Shown one piece after another: positions 33,849-43,526 of a DNA stretch of 64,000 nt; the stretch's first letter is position 1; each line of letters opens with the position of its first letter. Source of the DNA: Paracoccus shandongensis (GTDB lineage: Bacteria; Pseudomonadota; Alphaproteobacteria; Rhodobacterales; Rhodobacteraceae); assembly GCF_017315735.1 (NCBI RefSeq), contig NZ_JAFLRK010000001.1, forward strand, positions 1 to 64,000. The letters run 5' to 3'. The position numbers and the translations under genes were made by a program. The notes below the pieces were generated by a model, which had not been told where the DNA came from, searched no databases, and saw only the letters and a program-made list of their open reading frames with translations.

Positions 33849-35540
33849 TCAGCCGCCGGATTCCGCCAGGGACGCCTGCAACCGCAGGAAATGCCGCCGC
33901 AGCCGGTCCAGCCCCGCCGCGTCCCAGCCTTGCGGCTGCGTGACCGCCATCCAGGGCGCGATGTGGTCGTTATAGGCGTAAAGATGCCCGTGCCCCATCG
34001 GCACATGCAGCGCCAGCGCCATGTCGAAGGCCAGTTGCAGGAAGCTGACGACGGGATACCAGCGCAGGTCCGGCGACACGTCGGGGCCGCGCGGCGGTTC
34101 CATCCAGGCGGGGCGGTGCCAGGCGGATCGGGGGTCGAAGAAGACGATCGGGTCGCTGGCATATTGCAGATAGACGATGCGGATCCCGCCCCAGGGATCC
34201 CCCGCCGACAGCCCTTGCTGCCCGTTGGTGAAGCGCACGGTCTGGCCGCGCTCCATCCGGGGCAGCCATTCCGGGGACGCGGGGTCGCGTTCCCGCGTCA
34301 GCGTTTGCCACAAGGGGCTGACGAAGGGCGGCCCGACCCACAGCGCCCCCGCGAAGGGCTGGTCGATCATCTCGGACAGGCGCAAGGATTGCTGCGAGCT
34401 GTAGGCCCCCAGGCTGAGCCCATAGAGATAAAGCTTCGGGCGCCGGTCCGGCGGCAGGGTCAGCCAGTGGCGGCGCACGGCGCTGAACAGGGCGCGGCCC
34501 GCCTCGGCCGAATATTCGGGCTCGACCAGCAGGGAAATCCAGCTTTGCAGATAGGAATACTGGATCGCCACGGTGGCCACGTCGCCGCGGTGCAGGTATT
34601 CCAGCGTGGTCATCGCCGCCGGATCCAGCCAGCCGGTGCCGGTGGGCATGGCGACAACCAGGATGCTGCGTCCGAAGCCGCCGATGCGGTCCAGTTCCGC
34701 CACCGCGAGGGCGGCGCGTTCGTCAGCCGTATCGGCGGCGTTCAGGCCGACATAGGCGCGCAGGGGCTGCATCGCCTCGCCGCCCGTGACGGCGGCGATT
34801 TCGTCCGCCGTGGGGGTGGCGGCGACATAGTTGCGCCCCTCGCGGCCCAGATCCTCCCATGCGACCAGCGAGGCGGGGCTGCCGGGCAGCAGGGGATCGG
34901 CGGGGGGCAGGATGTCGGGCGGGATCACCGCGTCCAGCGCGCGGGCGGATGTGTCGGCGGTGCGGATGAAGCCGCTGAACAGGACGCCATTGGCCAGCGA
35001 CCACAGCAGCACGGCCCCGATGATCAGGCCCAGCAGATGCGCGGCGCGGCGCGGCACCACCCGCGCGATCCGCGCGGTCAGGTGGCGGACCAGGGCCGCG
35101 GCCAGCTTGCCCAGGGCCAGCAGCACCGCCGCCACCACCAGGGCGATGCCGCCGATCATCAGCGGCAGTTCGGGCGGGGCCAGCGCCATGCCCATGGGCG
35201 CGCGGATGGAATTCTGCCAGTCCGTCGCGCGCGCCAGGAACGCACCCACGATCAGCGCCGCCAGCACCGCCAGGGCCAGCAGCACCTGCCGCCCCGTGCG
35301 CCCCCGGATCAGCGGCAGTTCCAGCGTGACCCAGATCCAGCGCCCCAGCACCGCAAGCCCGTAGCCTGCGGCAAAGCAGACCCCGGCCAGCACGCCCTGC
35401 ACCCCTTCGCCGCGCGGGATCAGGCTGGGCGTCAGCGAGGCCGCCATGAACAGCGCCCCCAGCACCAGCCCCACGCCCGAGACATTGTCCGCAAGTCCGC
35501 GAAGGATGCGCCCCGGCAGGGTGTGTCGCTGGTTGGTCAT
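33849..35540 (-). CDS. membrane protein with alpha/beta-hydrolase domain (PF10081 type)
   Basis: A 563-residue protein. The first 190 residues have four to five membrane helices (VLGALFMAASLTPSLIPRGE, VLAGVCFAAGYGLAVLGRWI, VLLALAVLAALIVGAFLA and others). The C-terminal hydrolase domain has the nucleophile elbow KLYLYGLSLGAYSSQQSLR (Ser in GLSLG), SILVVAMPTGTGWLDP and ASDPIVFFDP. The start at 35540 (MTNQRHTLPGRI) is chosen by homology of the leading helices. The substrate is unknown. Confidence 0.85.
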   Translation of the reverse strand: MTNQRHTLPGRILRGLADNVSGVGLVLGALFMAASLTPSLIPRGEGVQGVLAGVCFAAGYGLAVLGRWIWVTLELPLIRGRTGRQVLLALAVLAALIVGAFLARATDWQNSIRAPMGMALAPPELPLMIGGIALVVAAVLLALGKLAAALVRHLTARIARVVPRRAAHLLGLIIGAVLLWSLANGVLFSGFIRTADTSARALDAVIPPDILPPADPLLPGSPASLVAWEDLGREGRNYVAATPTADEIAAVTGGEAMQPLRAYVGLNAADTADERAALAVAELDRIGGFGRSILVVAMPTGTGWLDPAAMTTLEYLHRGDVATVAIQYSYLQSWISLLVEPEYSAEAGRALFSAVRRHWLTLPPDRRPKLYLYGLSLGAYSSQQSLRLSEMIDQPFAGALWVGPPFVSPLWQTLTRERDPASPEWLPRMERGQTVRFTNGQQGLSAGDPWGGIRIVYLQYASDPIVFFDPRSAWHRPAWMEPPRGPDVSPDLRWYPVVSFLQLAFDMALALHVPMGHGHLYAYNDHIAPWMAVTQPQGWDAAGLDRLRRHFLRLQASLAESGG

Positions 35541-35674
35541 GGGCCGTCCTTTGCCGCCTTTTGCGCCGATCAGCACCGAACGGCGCGGGGGCGTCAAGTC
35601 CTGCCGGGACGGCCGCCCGCGAAACCCGGCCGGGGGCGCGGGGGTTGTCAGGGCGCCAAGCAAAGGAGCGTTTC

Positions 35675-36175
35675 ATGGCCCCGTCCCTGAACACCGTCGC
35701 CCATGTCGATCTGTCCCGCTATGGCGGCACCTGGTTCGAAATCTGCCGCCTGCCGCTGAAATGGGAACCGCGGGGCGCGCGCGACGTGACCGCGACCTAT
35801 GGCCTGGACGGCGACGGCAGCATCCGCGTGGACAACCGCTGCCTGGACGAGGATGGGAAGCCCACGCAAGCCTTGGGTCAGGCAAGGCCGGTCGATGACA
35901 GCAATGCGCGGCTGGAGGTCAGCTTTCTGCCCGAATACCTGCGCTGGATCCCCTTCACCAAGGGCGACTACTGGATCCTCCGCCTGGCCGAGGATTATTC
36001 GGTGTCGCTGGTGGGCACGCCCGACCGCAGGCACCTGTGGCTGCTGGCCCGCCGCCACGACCTGCCGCAGGCGGTGCGCGACGACTATCTTGCCACCGCC
36101 CGGGCGCAGGGGTTCGACCTGTCCGCGCTGATCACCCCGGCCCAGAGCGGGACTGTCGTGCCGATCTCCGGATGA
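35675..36175 (+). CDS. lipocalin family protein (Blc-like)
   Basis: A 166-residue lipocalin. The signature DLSRYGGTWFEICRLPLKWE corresponds to the conserved GxW first motif. VTATYGLDGDGSIRVDNRCL, the WIPFTKGDYWILRLAEDYS strand pair and the WLLARRHDLP motif follow, as in bacterial Blc. No lipoprotein signal peptide is seen, so it may be cytoplasmic, unlike E. coli Blc. It binds hydrophobic ligands in the family. The ATG at 35675 has AAGGAG upstream. Confidence 0.9.
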   Translation: MAPSLNTVAHVDLSRYGGTWFEICRLPLKWEPRGARDVTATYGLDGDGSIRVDNRCLDEDGKPTQALGQARPVDDSNARLEVSFLPEYLRWIPFTKGDYWILRLAEDYSVSLVGTPDRRHLWLLARRHDLPQAVRDDYLATARAQGFDLSALITPAQSGTVVPISG

Positions 36176-36179
36176 TGCC

Positions 36180-36710
36180 CTACAGCCCCGCCGCCAGTTC
36201 GCCTTGCACCTGCGCCAGCAGCGCGCGGACATGGGGGGCGAAGCTGCGCCAGATGTCCATGCGGAAATCGGCGGGGCCGTCGCGCCACAGGATCACGGTG
36301 GCGCTGTCGAAGACCGTGCGCGCAGCCGTTCCCACGGGCATGGCCGCCACGTTGCGCGGACAGCAGGCGGCCAGCAGGTCCAGCACCGCAGGCCCGGACA
36401 GGCGCAGCGAGATTTCGCGGTCGCTGATGTCCACCAGGCTGTGCGGCGCATCGGCGTAAACCGCGCGGGCGGGGGTCGCCAGATCCGTGCCCTCGGGCGC
36501 GGTCAGCAGCCATTCGTCGGGGCCGAGGCACAGCGCCTCGGTTCCCCCCGCCGCCACGCGGGCGCCCACGCGGGTCGGCAGGTCCAGGCCAAGCGCCTGG
36601 CCCAACGTCGCGCTATGCGCGGGCTTCACGCGCAGCGACAGGCGCAGGGCGGGGGCCAGATCCTCGACCACGGCAAGGGCGGCGGCGAAGTGATGCTTTT
36701 CATAGGTCAT
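36180..36710 (-). CDS. soxG: sarcosine oxidase subunit gamma
   Basis: A 176-residue protein of the SoxG family (MTYEKHHFAAALAVVEDLAP, then GLDLPTRVGARVAAGGTEAL, LGPDEWLLTAPEG and SLVDISDREISLRLSGPAVL), structurally related to GcvT-fold proteins. It is the gamma subunit of heterotetrameric sarcosine oxidase and is encoded last in soxB-soxD-soxA-soxG, 11 bp after soxA. Confidence 0.9.
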   Translation of the reverse strand: MTYEKHHFAAALAVVEDLAPALRLSLRVKPAHSATLGQALGLDLPTRVGARVAAGGTEALCLGPDEWLLTAPEGTDLATPARAVYADAPHSLVDISDREISLRLSGPAVLDLLAACCPRNVAAMPVGTAARTVFDSATVILWRDGPADFRMDIWRSFAPHVRALLAQVQGELAAGL

Positions 36711-36721
36711 CGCGTGGCTCC

Positions 36722-39697
36722 TTACGCCTTCAGCCGCGTGTTGTCGGGGTCGTAGAACACGGTCGAGGTAACGCGCGCCTTGCGCACCCCGTCGGGCATG
36801 GGGATGAACACCGTCTCGCCCATCCTGTCGAATCCGCCCTCGATCACCGCCATGGCGATGGGATGGCCCAGGGTGGAGTGATAGGAGGAGGTGACGTGCC
36901 CCACCATCTTCATGGGCTTGGGCTGGTCCGGATCCAGCACGATCTGCGCGCCTTCCTGCAACAGGCTGCCGTCCTCGGTCAGCAGGCCAACAAGCTGCTT
37001 GCGGCCTTTCGCCACGATGTCGGGACGGGACAAGGACCGCTTGCCGACAAAATCCTTCTTGGCCTTGCCGACGGCCCAGTCCAGGCCCGCGTCCGCCGGC
37101 GTCACCGTGCCGTCGGTGTCCTGGCCCACGATGATATAGCCCTTCTCGGCCCGCAACACGTGCATGGTTTCCGTGCCATAGGGGGTGATGTCATAGGGCT
37201 TGCCCGCCTCCATCAGCGCGGTCCACAGGGTCAGGCCGTGGCGGGCGGGGACGTTCACCTCGAAGCCGACCTCTCCGGTGAAGGACAGGCGGAACAGGCG
37301 CGCGGGCAGGCCCGCCACCGTGCATTCGGCGCAGGACATGTGCGGGAAGTCGTCCCAGTTGACGCCCTGGACCAGAGGCTTCAGCATCGCCAGCGCGTTC
37401 GGCCCATTCAGCGCCACCGTCGCCCATTGTTCCGTGGTCGAGGTCAGCCACACGTCAAGCTCGGGCCATTCGGTCTGCAGGTAATCCTCCATCATCGTCA
37501 GCACGCGCGCCGCGCCGCCGGTGGTGGTGGTGACGTGGAACAGGTCGGGGGACAACCGCCCGATCACGCCGTCGTCGCGGATGAAGCCGTCCTCGCCCAG
37601 CAGCAACCCGTAGCGGCAGCGGCCCGGCGCAAGCTTGGTCCAGGGGTTGGTGTACATGCGGTTCATGAATTCGACCGCATCGGGGCCCGCGACTTCGATC
37701 TTGCCCAGGGTCGAGGCGTCGAAGATCCCCAGCGACGCCCGCGTGGCCTTGCATTCGCGCAGCACGGCGGCGTGCATGTCCTCGCCGGCGCGCGGGAAAT
37801 ACCAGGCGCGGCGCCATTGCGCGACGGGCTCAAAAACCGCGCCGTTCGCCTCGGCCCACCCGTCGATGGGGGTCTTGCGGGTCAGCTGGAAGGTCTCGCC
37901 CCGCAGGTATCCGCAGAAGGCCCCGAAGCTGGTCGGCGTATAGGGCGGGCGGAAGGTCGTCAGGCCCACCTGCGGCGGCTGTTTCCCAAGCGCATCGGCG
38001 GCGATCATCAGCCCGTTGATGTTCGACATCTTGCCCTGGTCGGTCGCCATGCCGTTGGTGGTGTAGCGCTTCACATGCTCGATCGACCGCATCCCTTCGC
38101 GCACGGCCAGGCGGATATCCTTGGCGGTCACGTCGTTCTGGAAGTCGATGAAGGCGCGGGCCTTGCCGGGGTTCCCATCGGTCGGCAGTTCGGTATGGCT
38201 GGCTCCGGTGCCGGGGCGGTCGTTCGCCACGCGGAAGCCCGCGGGATGGCCCGCACGGCCCAAGCCCTCAAGCGCGCGCAGCCCCGCCGCCGCGCCATCG
38301 GCCAGCACATCGGCATAGCCCCAGAGGCCCCGGCCCGCGCCCGCGATCTCGCAGGCTTCCGTCTTGCGGTCGGGCAGGAAGGTCTGGCCGTCCCAGGCCA
38401 GCGACCCCTTGGTGTGCGAGAACAGATGCAGCGAGGGCGTCCAGCCGCCCGACATCAGCAAACAGTCGCAGGCGATGTCGCGGCCCGTGCCGACATGGGT
38501 GCCGCGCATGGGGGCGGCGCGAACGGACTTGACCCGCAGACGGCCCCGGGTGGTGGTGACGGTGTGGCCGCTCAGAACCTCGATCCCGCGCAGGCGGGCG
38601 CCGTCCAGCAGGTCGGGGCGCACCGCATCGCGCGTGTCGATAATCGCCGCGACGCGCGCGCCGCTGTCGGCCAGGTCGAAGGCCGCGTAATATGCGCTGT
38701 CATGGCTGGTGATGACGGCGGGGGTATCGCCCACCTTGACGCCGTACTTGTGCAGATAGGTCTGCGCCGCACCCGCCAGCATCACGCCGGGACGGTCGTT
38801 GCCGTCGAAGACCAGCGGCTTTTCCAGCGCGCCCTGCGCCAGCACCACCTGTCCCGCGCGGACCCGCCACATGCGTTCGCGCGGCGCGCCCTTGGGCGGG
38901 GTGTCCAGGTGATCCGTCAGCCGCTGGCAAAGGCCCACCATGTTCTGGTGATAATATCCGATTGCCGTGGTCCGCGTCATCAGCCGCACCCCGGCGGCGC
39001 GCAGGCGGCCCAGTTGCGCATCGACCCAATCCCATGCGGGCCTGCCGTCGATCTGCACGGCGGGATCGGACAGCAGCGATCCGCCCATTTCCGGGTTCTC
39101 ATCGACCAGCGTCACGTCCGCGCCCGACTGCGCCGCAGCCAGCGCCGCAGCGATCCCGGCAGGCCCCGCGCCGATCACCAGCACATCGGTATGCAGGTAG
39201 CGGCTGGCATAATGGTCGGGATCAGCCTCGGTGGGCGACTTGCCAAGACCCGCCGCGCCCCGGATCACGGGTTCATAGATCTTGTCCCAGAAGGACTTCG
39301 GCCACATGAAGGTCTTGTAGTAGAAGCCTGCCGAGAACAGCATATAGGCCCGATCGTTCACCGCGCCGATGTCGAAGGACAGCGAGGGCCACTTGTTCTG
39401 GCTTTCCGTGACTAGGCCCGCGCGCAGTTCCTGGACGGTGGCACGGGTGTTGGGTTCGAACCGTCCCGCACCGCGCGAGGTGCCGATCAGCGCGTTCGGT
39501 TCCTCGGATCCGGCGCTGACCGCACCGCGCGGGCGGTGATACTTGAAGGACCGGCCCATCAGGTGGACGCCATTGGCCAGCAGGGCGGATGCGACCGTAT
39601 CGCCACGCAACCCGCGATAGGTCTTGCCGTCGAAGGTGAAGGACACGGGCGCGGCATGATCGACGCGGCCCTTGCCCGGAATGCGAAAGCGGCTCAT
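36722..39697 (-). CDS. soxA: sarcosine oxidase subunit alpha
   Basis: A 991-residue subunit, full length. The N-terminal 2Fe-2S-like fold (VSFTFDGKTYRGLRGDTVAS) is followed by an FAD/NAD domain with LVIGAGPAGIAAALAAAQSG and VLAQGALEKPLVFDGNDRPG. A second half is homologous to GcvT/dimethylglycine dehydrogenase (GIFDASTLGKIEVAGPDAVE, then PYGTETMHVLRAEKGYIIVG) that binds tetrahydrofolate. The enzyme demethylates sarcosine to glycine and delivers the methyl group as 5,10-methylene-THF with hydrogen peroxide as by-product. The start overlaps the soxD stop (ATGA). Confidence 0.95.
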   Translation of the reverse strand: MSRFRIPGKGRVDHAAPVSFTFDGKTYRGLRGDTVASALLANGVHLMGRSFKYHRPRGAVSAGSEEPNALIGTSRGAGRFEPNTRATVQELRAGLVTESQNKWPSLSFDIGAVNDRAYMLFSAGFYYKTFMWPKSFWDKIYEPVIRGAAGLGKSPTEADPDHYASRYLHTDVLVIGAGPAGIAAALAAAQSGADVTLVDENPEMGGSLLSDPAVQIDGRPAWDWVDAQLGRLRAAGVRLMTRTTAIGYYHQNMVGLCQRLTDHLDTPPKGAPRERMWRVRAGQVVLAQGALEKPLVFDGNDRPGVMLAGAAQTYLHKYGVKVGDTPAVITSHDSAYYAAFDLADSGARVAAIIDTRDAVRPDLLDGARLRGIEVLSGHTVTTTRGRLRVKSVRAAPMRGTHVGTGRDIACDCLLMSGGWTPSLHLFSHTKGSLAWDGQTFLPDRKTEACEIAGAGRGLWGYADVLADGAAAGLRALEGLGRAGHPAGFRVANDRPGTGASHTELPTDGNPGKARAFIDFQNDVTAKDIRLAVREGMRSIEHVKRYTTNGMATDQGKMSNINGLMIAADALGKQPPQVGLTTFRPPYTPTSFGAFCGYLRGETFQLTRKTPIDGWAEANGAVFEPVAQWRRAWYFPRAGEDMHAAVLRECKATRASLGIFDASTLGKIEVAGPDAVEFMNRMYTNPWTKLAPGRCRYGLLLGEDGFIRDDGVIGRLSPDLFHVTTTTGGAARVLTMMEDYLQTEWPELDVWLTSTTEQWATVALNGPNALAMLKPLVQGVNWDDFPHMSCAECTVAGLPARLFRLSFTGEVGFEVNVPARHGLTLWTALMEAGKPYDITPYGTETMHVLRAEKGYIIVGQDTDGTVTPADAGLDWAVGKAKKDFVGKRSLSRPDIVAKGRKQLVGLLTEDGSLLQEGAQIVLDPDQPKPMKMVGHVTSSYHSTLGHPIAMAVIEGGFDRMGETVFIPMPDGVRKARVTSTVFYDPDNTRLKA

Positions 39698-39984
39698 TCG
39701 GCGGCCTCATTCAGTTGCGGACGGGGCTGCCCCGCCTTGTAGGTCATCAGGAAACGGTCGCTGACCGTGTCGCGCAGGGCGTTGAAGAAGCGCCCGCAAC
39801 TGATGTGCCGCCAGCGTTCGTAATGCGGCCCGCGCGCGTTGGTGCGGATGAACAGGAAGTCGCGCCATTCCTCATCCGAGAGCGTCGAGGGGTCGGCGGG
39901 GCGGGCGATATGCGCCTCGCCCGCGTAAGCAAATTCCAGCTCGGGCAGGCTGTCTTCGCAATAAGGGCAGTGGATCAGCAGCAT
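39694..39984 (-). CDS. soxD: sarcosine oxidase subunit delta
   Basis: A 96-residue zinc-binding subunit, MLLIHCPYCEDSLPELEF, with the CPYC pair at residues 6-9, later GPHYERWRHISCGRFFNALR with further Cys/His, and the typical SDRFLMTYKAGQ end. It is a small structural subunit of the heterotetramer. Confidence 0.93.
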   Translation of the reverse strand: MLLIHCPYCEDSLPELEFAYAGEAHIARPADPSTLSDEEWRDFLFIRTNARGPHYERWRHISCGRFFNALRDTVSDRFLMTYKAGQPRPQLNEAAE

Positions 39985-39994
39985 GGCGGGTTCC

Positions 39995-41248
39995 TCAATG
40001 CGCGACGGCGGCGGCGGCGGCTTCGTCGATCAGCCGCCCGGTGGTGAAGCGTTCCAGCGTGAAGGGCGCGTTCAGCGGGTGCGGTTCGTCCTTGGCGACG
40101 GTGTATGCCAGCAGATGCGCCGCCCCCGGCGTGGCCTTGAAGCCGCCGGTGCCCCAGCCGCAGTTGACGTAAAGCCCCTTGACCGGCGTCTTGCCCAGGA
40201 TGGCCGATCGGTCGGGGGTCACATCGACGATGCCGCCCCATTTGCGCAGCATCCGCATCCGGGTGAAGATCGGGAAGACCTCGCAGATCGCGGCCACGGT
40301 ATGCTCGATCAGCGGCAGTCCGCCGCGCTGCGAATAGCTGGTGTACTGGTCGGTGCCCGAGCCGATCACCAGCTCGCCCTTGTCGGACTGGCTGATATAG
40401 GCGTGGACGGTGTTCGACATGACCACGCAGGGGAAGATCGGCTTCACCGGCTCGCTGACAAGCGCCTGGAGGGGGAAGCTTTCCAGCGGCATCCGCAGCC
40501 CGGCGCTGTCCATCACGACGCTGGTGTTGCCCGCCGCCGAGACTGCGACCTTTTTCGCGCGGATGAAGCCCTTGGCGGTATCCACCCCGATCACCGCCCC
40601 GTCCGGCCCGCGCCGGATCGCGGTGACCGCGCAGTTCTGGATGATGTCCACGCCACGGGCGGCGGCGGCGCGGGCATAGCCCCAGGCCACCGCGTCATGG
40701 CGCGCCGTGCCCGCCCGCATCTGCAAGGCCGCGCCCACCACCGGATAGCGCGCATCGGGCGAGATGTTCAGCGGGGGGCAGAAGGCCTTGGCTTCTTCCC
40801 TGGTCAGCCAGCGGTTGTCCACGCCGTTCAGCCGGTTGGAATGGACATGGCGCTGGAAGGACTGCACGTCATGGACGTTATGCGCCAGCATCAAGACGCC
40901 GCGCTTGGAATACATGACGTTGTAGTTCAGTTCCTGCGAAAGGTTTTCCCACAGGTCCAGCGCGTGGTCGTAAAGCTTGGCGCTTTCGTCATACAGATAG
41001 TTCGACCGGATGATCGTGGTGTTGCGGCCCGTGTTGCCGCCGCCCAGCCAGCCCTTGTCGATCACCGCGACATTGGTGATGCCGTGTTCCTTGGCCAGAT
41101 AGTATGCCGCGCCCAACCCGTGCCCGCCCGCGCCGACGATGACCACGTCGTATTCGGCCTTGGGCTGGCTGTCGGGCCACTGCTCCCTCCAACCCTTGTG
41201 GCCGTTGAGCGCCTGTTTGAGCAGCGAGAAGCCAGAGAAGCGGGTCAT
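39995..41248 (-). CDS. soxB: sarcosine oxidase subunit beta
   Basis: A 417-residue flavoprotein of the DAO family with the FAD motif [20 protein letters not shown] near residue 34 and the [16 protein letters not shown] loop. The C-terminal [20 protein letters not shown] is typical of SoxB. It holds the non-covalent FAD and the covalent FMN at the interface with SoxA and is the site of sarcosine oxidation. It starts the soxBDAG operon and is divergent from a GlxA-type regulator 101 bp away. Confidence 0.95.
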   Translation of the reverse strand: MTRFSGFSLLKQALNGHKGWREQWPDSQPKAEYDVVIVGAGGHGLGAAYYLAKEHGITNVAVIDKGWLGGGNTGRNTTIIRSNYLYDESAKLYDHALDLWENLSQELNYNVMYSKRGVLMLAHNVHDVQSFQRHVHSNRLNGVDNRWLTREEAKAFCPPLNISPDARYPVVGAALQMRAGTARHDAVAWGYARAAAARGVDIIQNCAVTAIRRGPDGAVIGVDTAKGFIRAKKVAVSAAGNTSVVMDSAGLRMPLESFPLQALVSEPVKPIFPCVVMSNTVHAYISQSDKGELVIGSGTDQYTSYSQRGGLPLIEHTVAAICEVFPIFTRMRMLRKWGGIVDVTPDRSAILGKTPVKGLYVNCGWGTGGFKATPGAAHLLAYTVAKDEPHPLNAPFTLERFTTGRLIDEAAAAAVAH

Positions 41249-41349
41249 GCGGGCAAACCTTGTGGGCGATTCCGGGATGTCCTGGAAACTGCCAGAAACG
41301 CGTCGCGGGCGACTGGATCCCTGCGCCAGGGTGGTGTTACATTTGCGTC

Positions 41350-42345
41350 ATGCGCGACGTGACCACCCCCACCGAGTCCCTGCGGCTGCGCGTCGGCTTC
41401 CTGCTGGCGCGGCGCTTCACCCTATCGGCCTTCGCCAATTTCGTGGACGTGCTGCGGCTGGCCGCGGACGAGGGCGACCGGTCCCGCCCGATCCGCTGTT
41501 CCTGGCGGGTGCTGGCGACATCGGGCCAGCCGGTGCAGTCAAGCTGCGGCATCAGCGTCACCCCGGACGAAAAACTGGGCGATCCGTCGCGCTTCGACTA
41601 TATCGTCGTGGTAGGCGGCCTGATCGACGAGATCGAGCGGATGGAGCCCGAATACACCGCCTTCCTGCACCGCGCCGCCAAGGCTGGCGTGCCGCTGGTG
41701 GGCGTCTGCACCGGCGCCTTCATCCTGCACCGGGCCGGGCTGATGGGGGGATACCGCTGCTGCGTCAGCTGGTTCCATCACGAGGATTTCCTGGAACAGT
41801 TCGACGGGCTGCGCCCGGTGTCCGACCGCATCTTCGTGGTGGACCGCGACCGGCTGACCTGTTCCGGCGGGGCCAGTTCCGCGCATCTGGCGGCCTTTCT
41901 GATCGACCGCCACATCGGCCGGGCGGCGGCGCAGAAAAGCCTGCACATCATGATCATCGACGAGGCCATGGCCGCCGACGACCCTCAACCCGGCCTTCCC
42001 TTGGAACTGAAGACCCAGGACACCCTGGTCCGCCGCGCCCTGCTGATGCTGCAACAGAACATGGACACGCCCCCCGCCGTGGCTGATGTCGCCGCCCAGT
42101 TGCAGGTCAGCCGCCGCAAGCTGGAACGCCACTTCGCCGCATCCCTGTCCATGTCGCCTGCCGAGGCCTTCATGCGCGTGCGCCTGTCCCAGGTGCGGAT
42201 GCTGCTGGCTCGCCCCGACCGCACGGTCAGCCAGATCGCCGCCGAGACGGGCTTTTGCGACGCGTCCCACCTGATCCGGGTATTCCGGGACGTGATGGGG
42301 GTCACGCCGGAACAATGGCGGAAAGGGGCAAGGGAAGGGGTCTGA
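41350..42345 (+). CDS. GlxA-family AraC-type transcriptional regulator (divergent from soxBDAG)
   Basis: A 331-residue regulator. The DJ-1/PfpI-like N-terminal domain spans about 12-180 (VGFLLARRFTLSAFANFVDV, then VPLVGVCTGAFILHRAGLMG). The AraC HTH follows at about 225-325 (VADVAAQLQVSRRKLERHFA, then IAAETGFCDASHLIRVFRDV). This architecture is shared with GbdR and other regulators of glycine-betaine/carnitine/sarcosine catabolism. Divergence from the sarcosine oxidase operon supports such a role. The start at 41350 fits the domain and separates it from soxB by 101 bp. GlxA-type proteins rarely bind ligands through a thiol active site here. Confidence 0.87.
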   Translation: MRDVTTPTESLRLRVGFLLARRFTLSAFANFVDVLRLAADEGDRSRPIRCSWRVLATSGQPVQSSCGISVTPDEKLGDPSRFDYIVVVGGLIDEIERMEPEYTAFLHRAAKAGVPLVGVCTGAFILHRAGLMGGYRCCVSWFHHEDFLEQFDGLRPVSDRIFVVDRDRLTCSGGASSAHLAAFLIDRHIGRAAAQKSLHIMIIDEAMAADDPQPGLPLELKTQDTLVRRALLMLQQNMDTPPAVADVAAQLQVSRRKLERHFAASLSMSPAEAFMRVRLSQVRMLLARPDRTVSQIAAETGFCDASHLIRVFRDVMGVTPEQWRKGAREGV

Positions 42346-42402
42346 GTGGAACGACCCCGGTCTGTCCTGAAGCCGCTCATCCAACGCTGATCGAACCGTA
42401 GG

Positions 42403-42500
42403 GTGCGTGCTTGCACGCACTTAAGCTGGGGCTGTCAAACCGGTGCGTGCTTGCACGCACCGATGGCGCCGCGTTGCAAATGGTGCGTGCAAGCACGCAC
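42403..42500. repeat. three 18-bp palindromes at exact 40-bp period
   Basis: GTGCGTGC-TT-GCACGCAC occurs at 42403-42420 and 42443-42460, and GTGCGTGC-AA-GCACGCAC at 42483-42500 (the same sequence read on the other strand). The start-to-start distance is 40 bp both times. The intervening 22-bp segments are unrelated to each other. The array fills the gap between the 3' ends of two convergent GlxA-type regulator genes and almost touches the stop of the second. Confidence 0.9.
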
Positions 42501-42506
42501 CCCACG

Positions 42507-43526
42507 TCAGCTTGCCAGGGCCAGCATCGCATCAGACCGCGCGGGCATCGCCACCACCGTCGCCGCCTTCTGGACCCCCCGCTCGCGATAGGGTGATGTC
42601 CCATACCGTTCCCGATAGCATTTCGAGAAATGCGAGGAACTGGCGAAGCCGCAGGCGATGGCGATCTCGATCAGGGGCAGGTCGGTGTTCAGCAGCAGGT
42701 GGCGCGCGCGGGCCAGGCGGGCCTCCAGGTAATACCGCTTGGGGCTGCGGTTCAGGTATCGCATGAACAGACGTTCAAGCTGGCGGGTGGACATGCCCGC
42801 GTCGGCAGCCAGTTGCGAGGGGCTGACGGGGTTTTCCAAGTTCGCCTCGATCCGTTCCACCACGGCGGCAAGGCGGGGGTGGCGGATGCCGATGCGGGTT
42901 GCGATGGACAGCCGCTGGCGGTCGCCCCCGGTGCGGATCGCCGTGTGCAGCATCTGGTCGGCGATCTGCGCGGCCAGATCCGCCCCATGCACCCGCCCGA
43001 TCAGGTGCAGCATCATGTCGATGGAGGACGTGCCGCCCCCCGCCGTCAGCCGGCTGCCGTCATCGACGAAGACCTGCCGGTGCAGGTCCACGTCCGGGAA
43101 GGTTTCGGCAAAGGAATCGTGGTTTTCCCAGTGGATCGTGGCGCGGCGTCCGTCCAGCAGCCCGGCCCGGGCCAGCACATGGCTGCCGGTGCAGACCGCG
43201 CCCAGCACCGCGCCCGCGCGCGCTTGCCTGCGCAGCCATGCCAGCACCGGGCGGCTGGCCTGCGCCGTGATGTCGTCGCCCCCGCAGACGATCACCGCCT
43301 CGTCCCGGGCCACGGTCGCGTCGCTGTCAAGCCCCGCGTCCAGCGCCATCCGCGACCCGTTCGAGCAGGTGGCGAAATCCCCGCCCATCCCCACCAGCCG
43401 CCAGTCGTAAAGCGGCCGCCCCGACATCTTGTTGGCCAGCCGCAGCGCGTCCAGCGTGGCCGCAAAGGGCAGCATGGTGAAGCGGTCCAGCAGAAGGAAC
43501 GTGAAACGCCGGGGGGTGGGTGCCAT
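42507..43526 (-). CDS. GlxA-family AraC-type transcriptional regulator
   Basis: A 339-residue regulator with a DJ-1/PfpI-like domain (FTFLLLDRFTMLPFAATLDA, then AGAVLGAVCTGSHVLARAGL) and a C-terminal AraC HTH (SPSQLAADAGMSTRQLERLF, then IAIACGFASSSHFSKCYRER). Homologues regulate catabolism of carnitine, betaine, choline or arginine derivatives. It is convergent with the sox-linked regulator and could be a second, differently tuned regulator for methylated-amine catabolism. The two proteins are clearly diverged from each other. The target genes are not identifiable here. Confidence 0.87.
   Translation of the reverse strand: MAPTPRRFTFLLLDRFTMLPFAATLDALRLANKMSGRPLYDWRLVGMGGDFATCSNGSRMALDAGLDSDATVARDEAVIVCGGDDITAQASRPVLAWLRRQARAGAVLGAVCTGSHVLARAGLLDGRRATIHWENHDSFAETFPDVDLHRQVFVDDGSRLTAGGGTSSIDMMLHLIGRVHGADLAAQIADQMLHTAIRTGGDRQRLSIATRIGIRHPRLAAVVERIEANLENPVSPSQLAADAGMSTRQLERLFMRYLNRSPKRYYLEARLARARHLLLNTDLPLIEIAIACGFASSSHFSKCYRERYGTSPYRERGVQKAATVVAMPARSDAMLALAS

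Noticed and set aside
36863..39415. An 850-residue plus-strand reading frame inside soxA
   Set aside because: soxA on the other strand is full length with FAD and GcvT motifs. The antisense translation is His/Gln/Arg-rich without domains.
42403..42500. A short CRISPR array
   Set aside because: The repeats are 18 bp perfect palindromes, the spacers only 22 bp, one repeat is inverted, and no cas genes are in the window.
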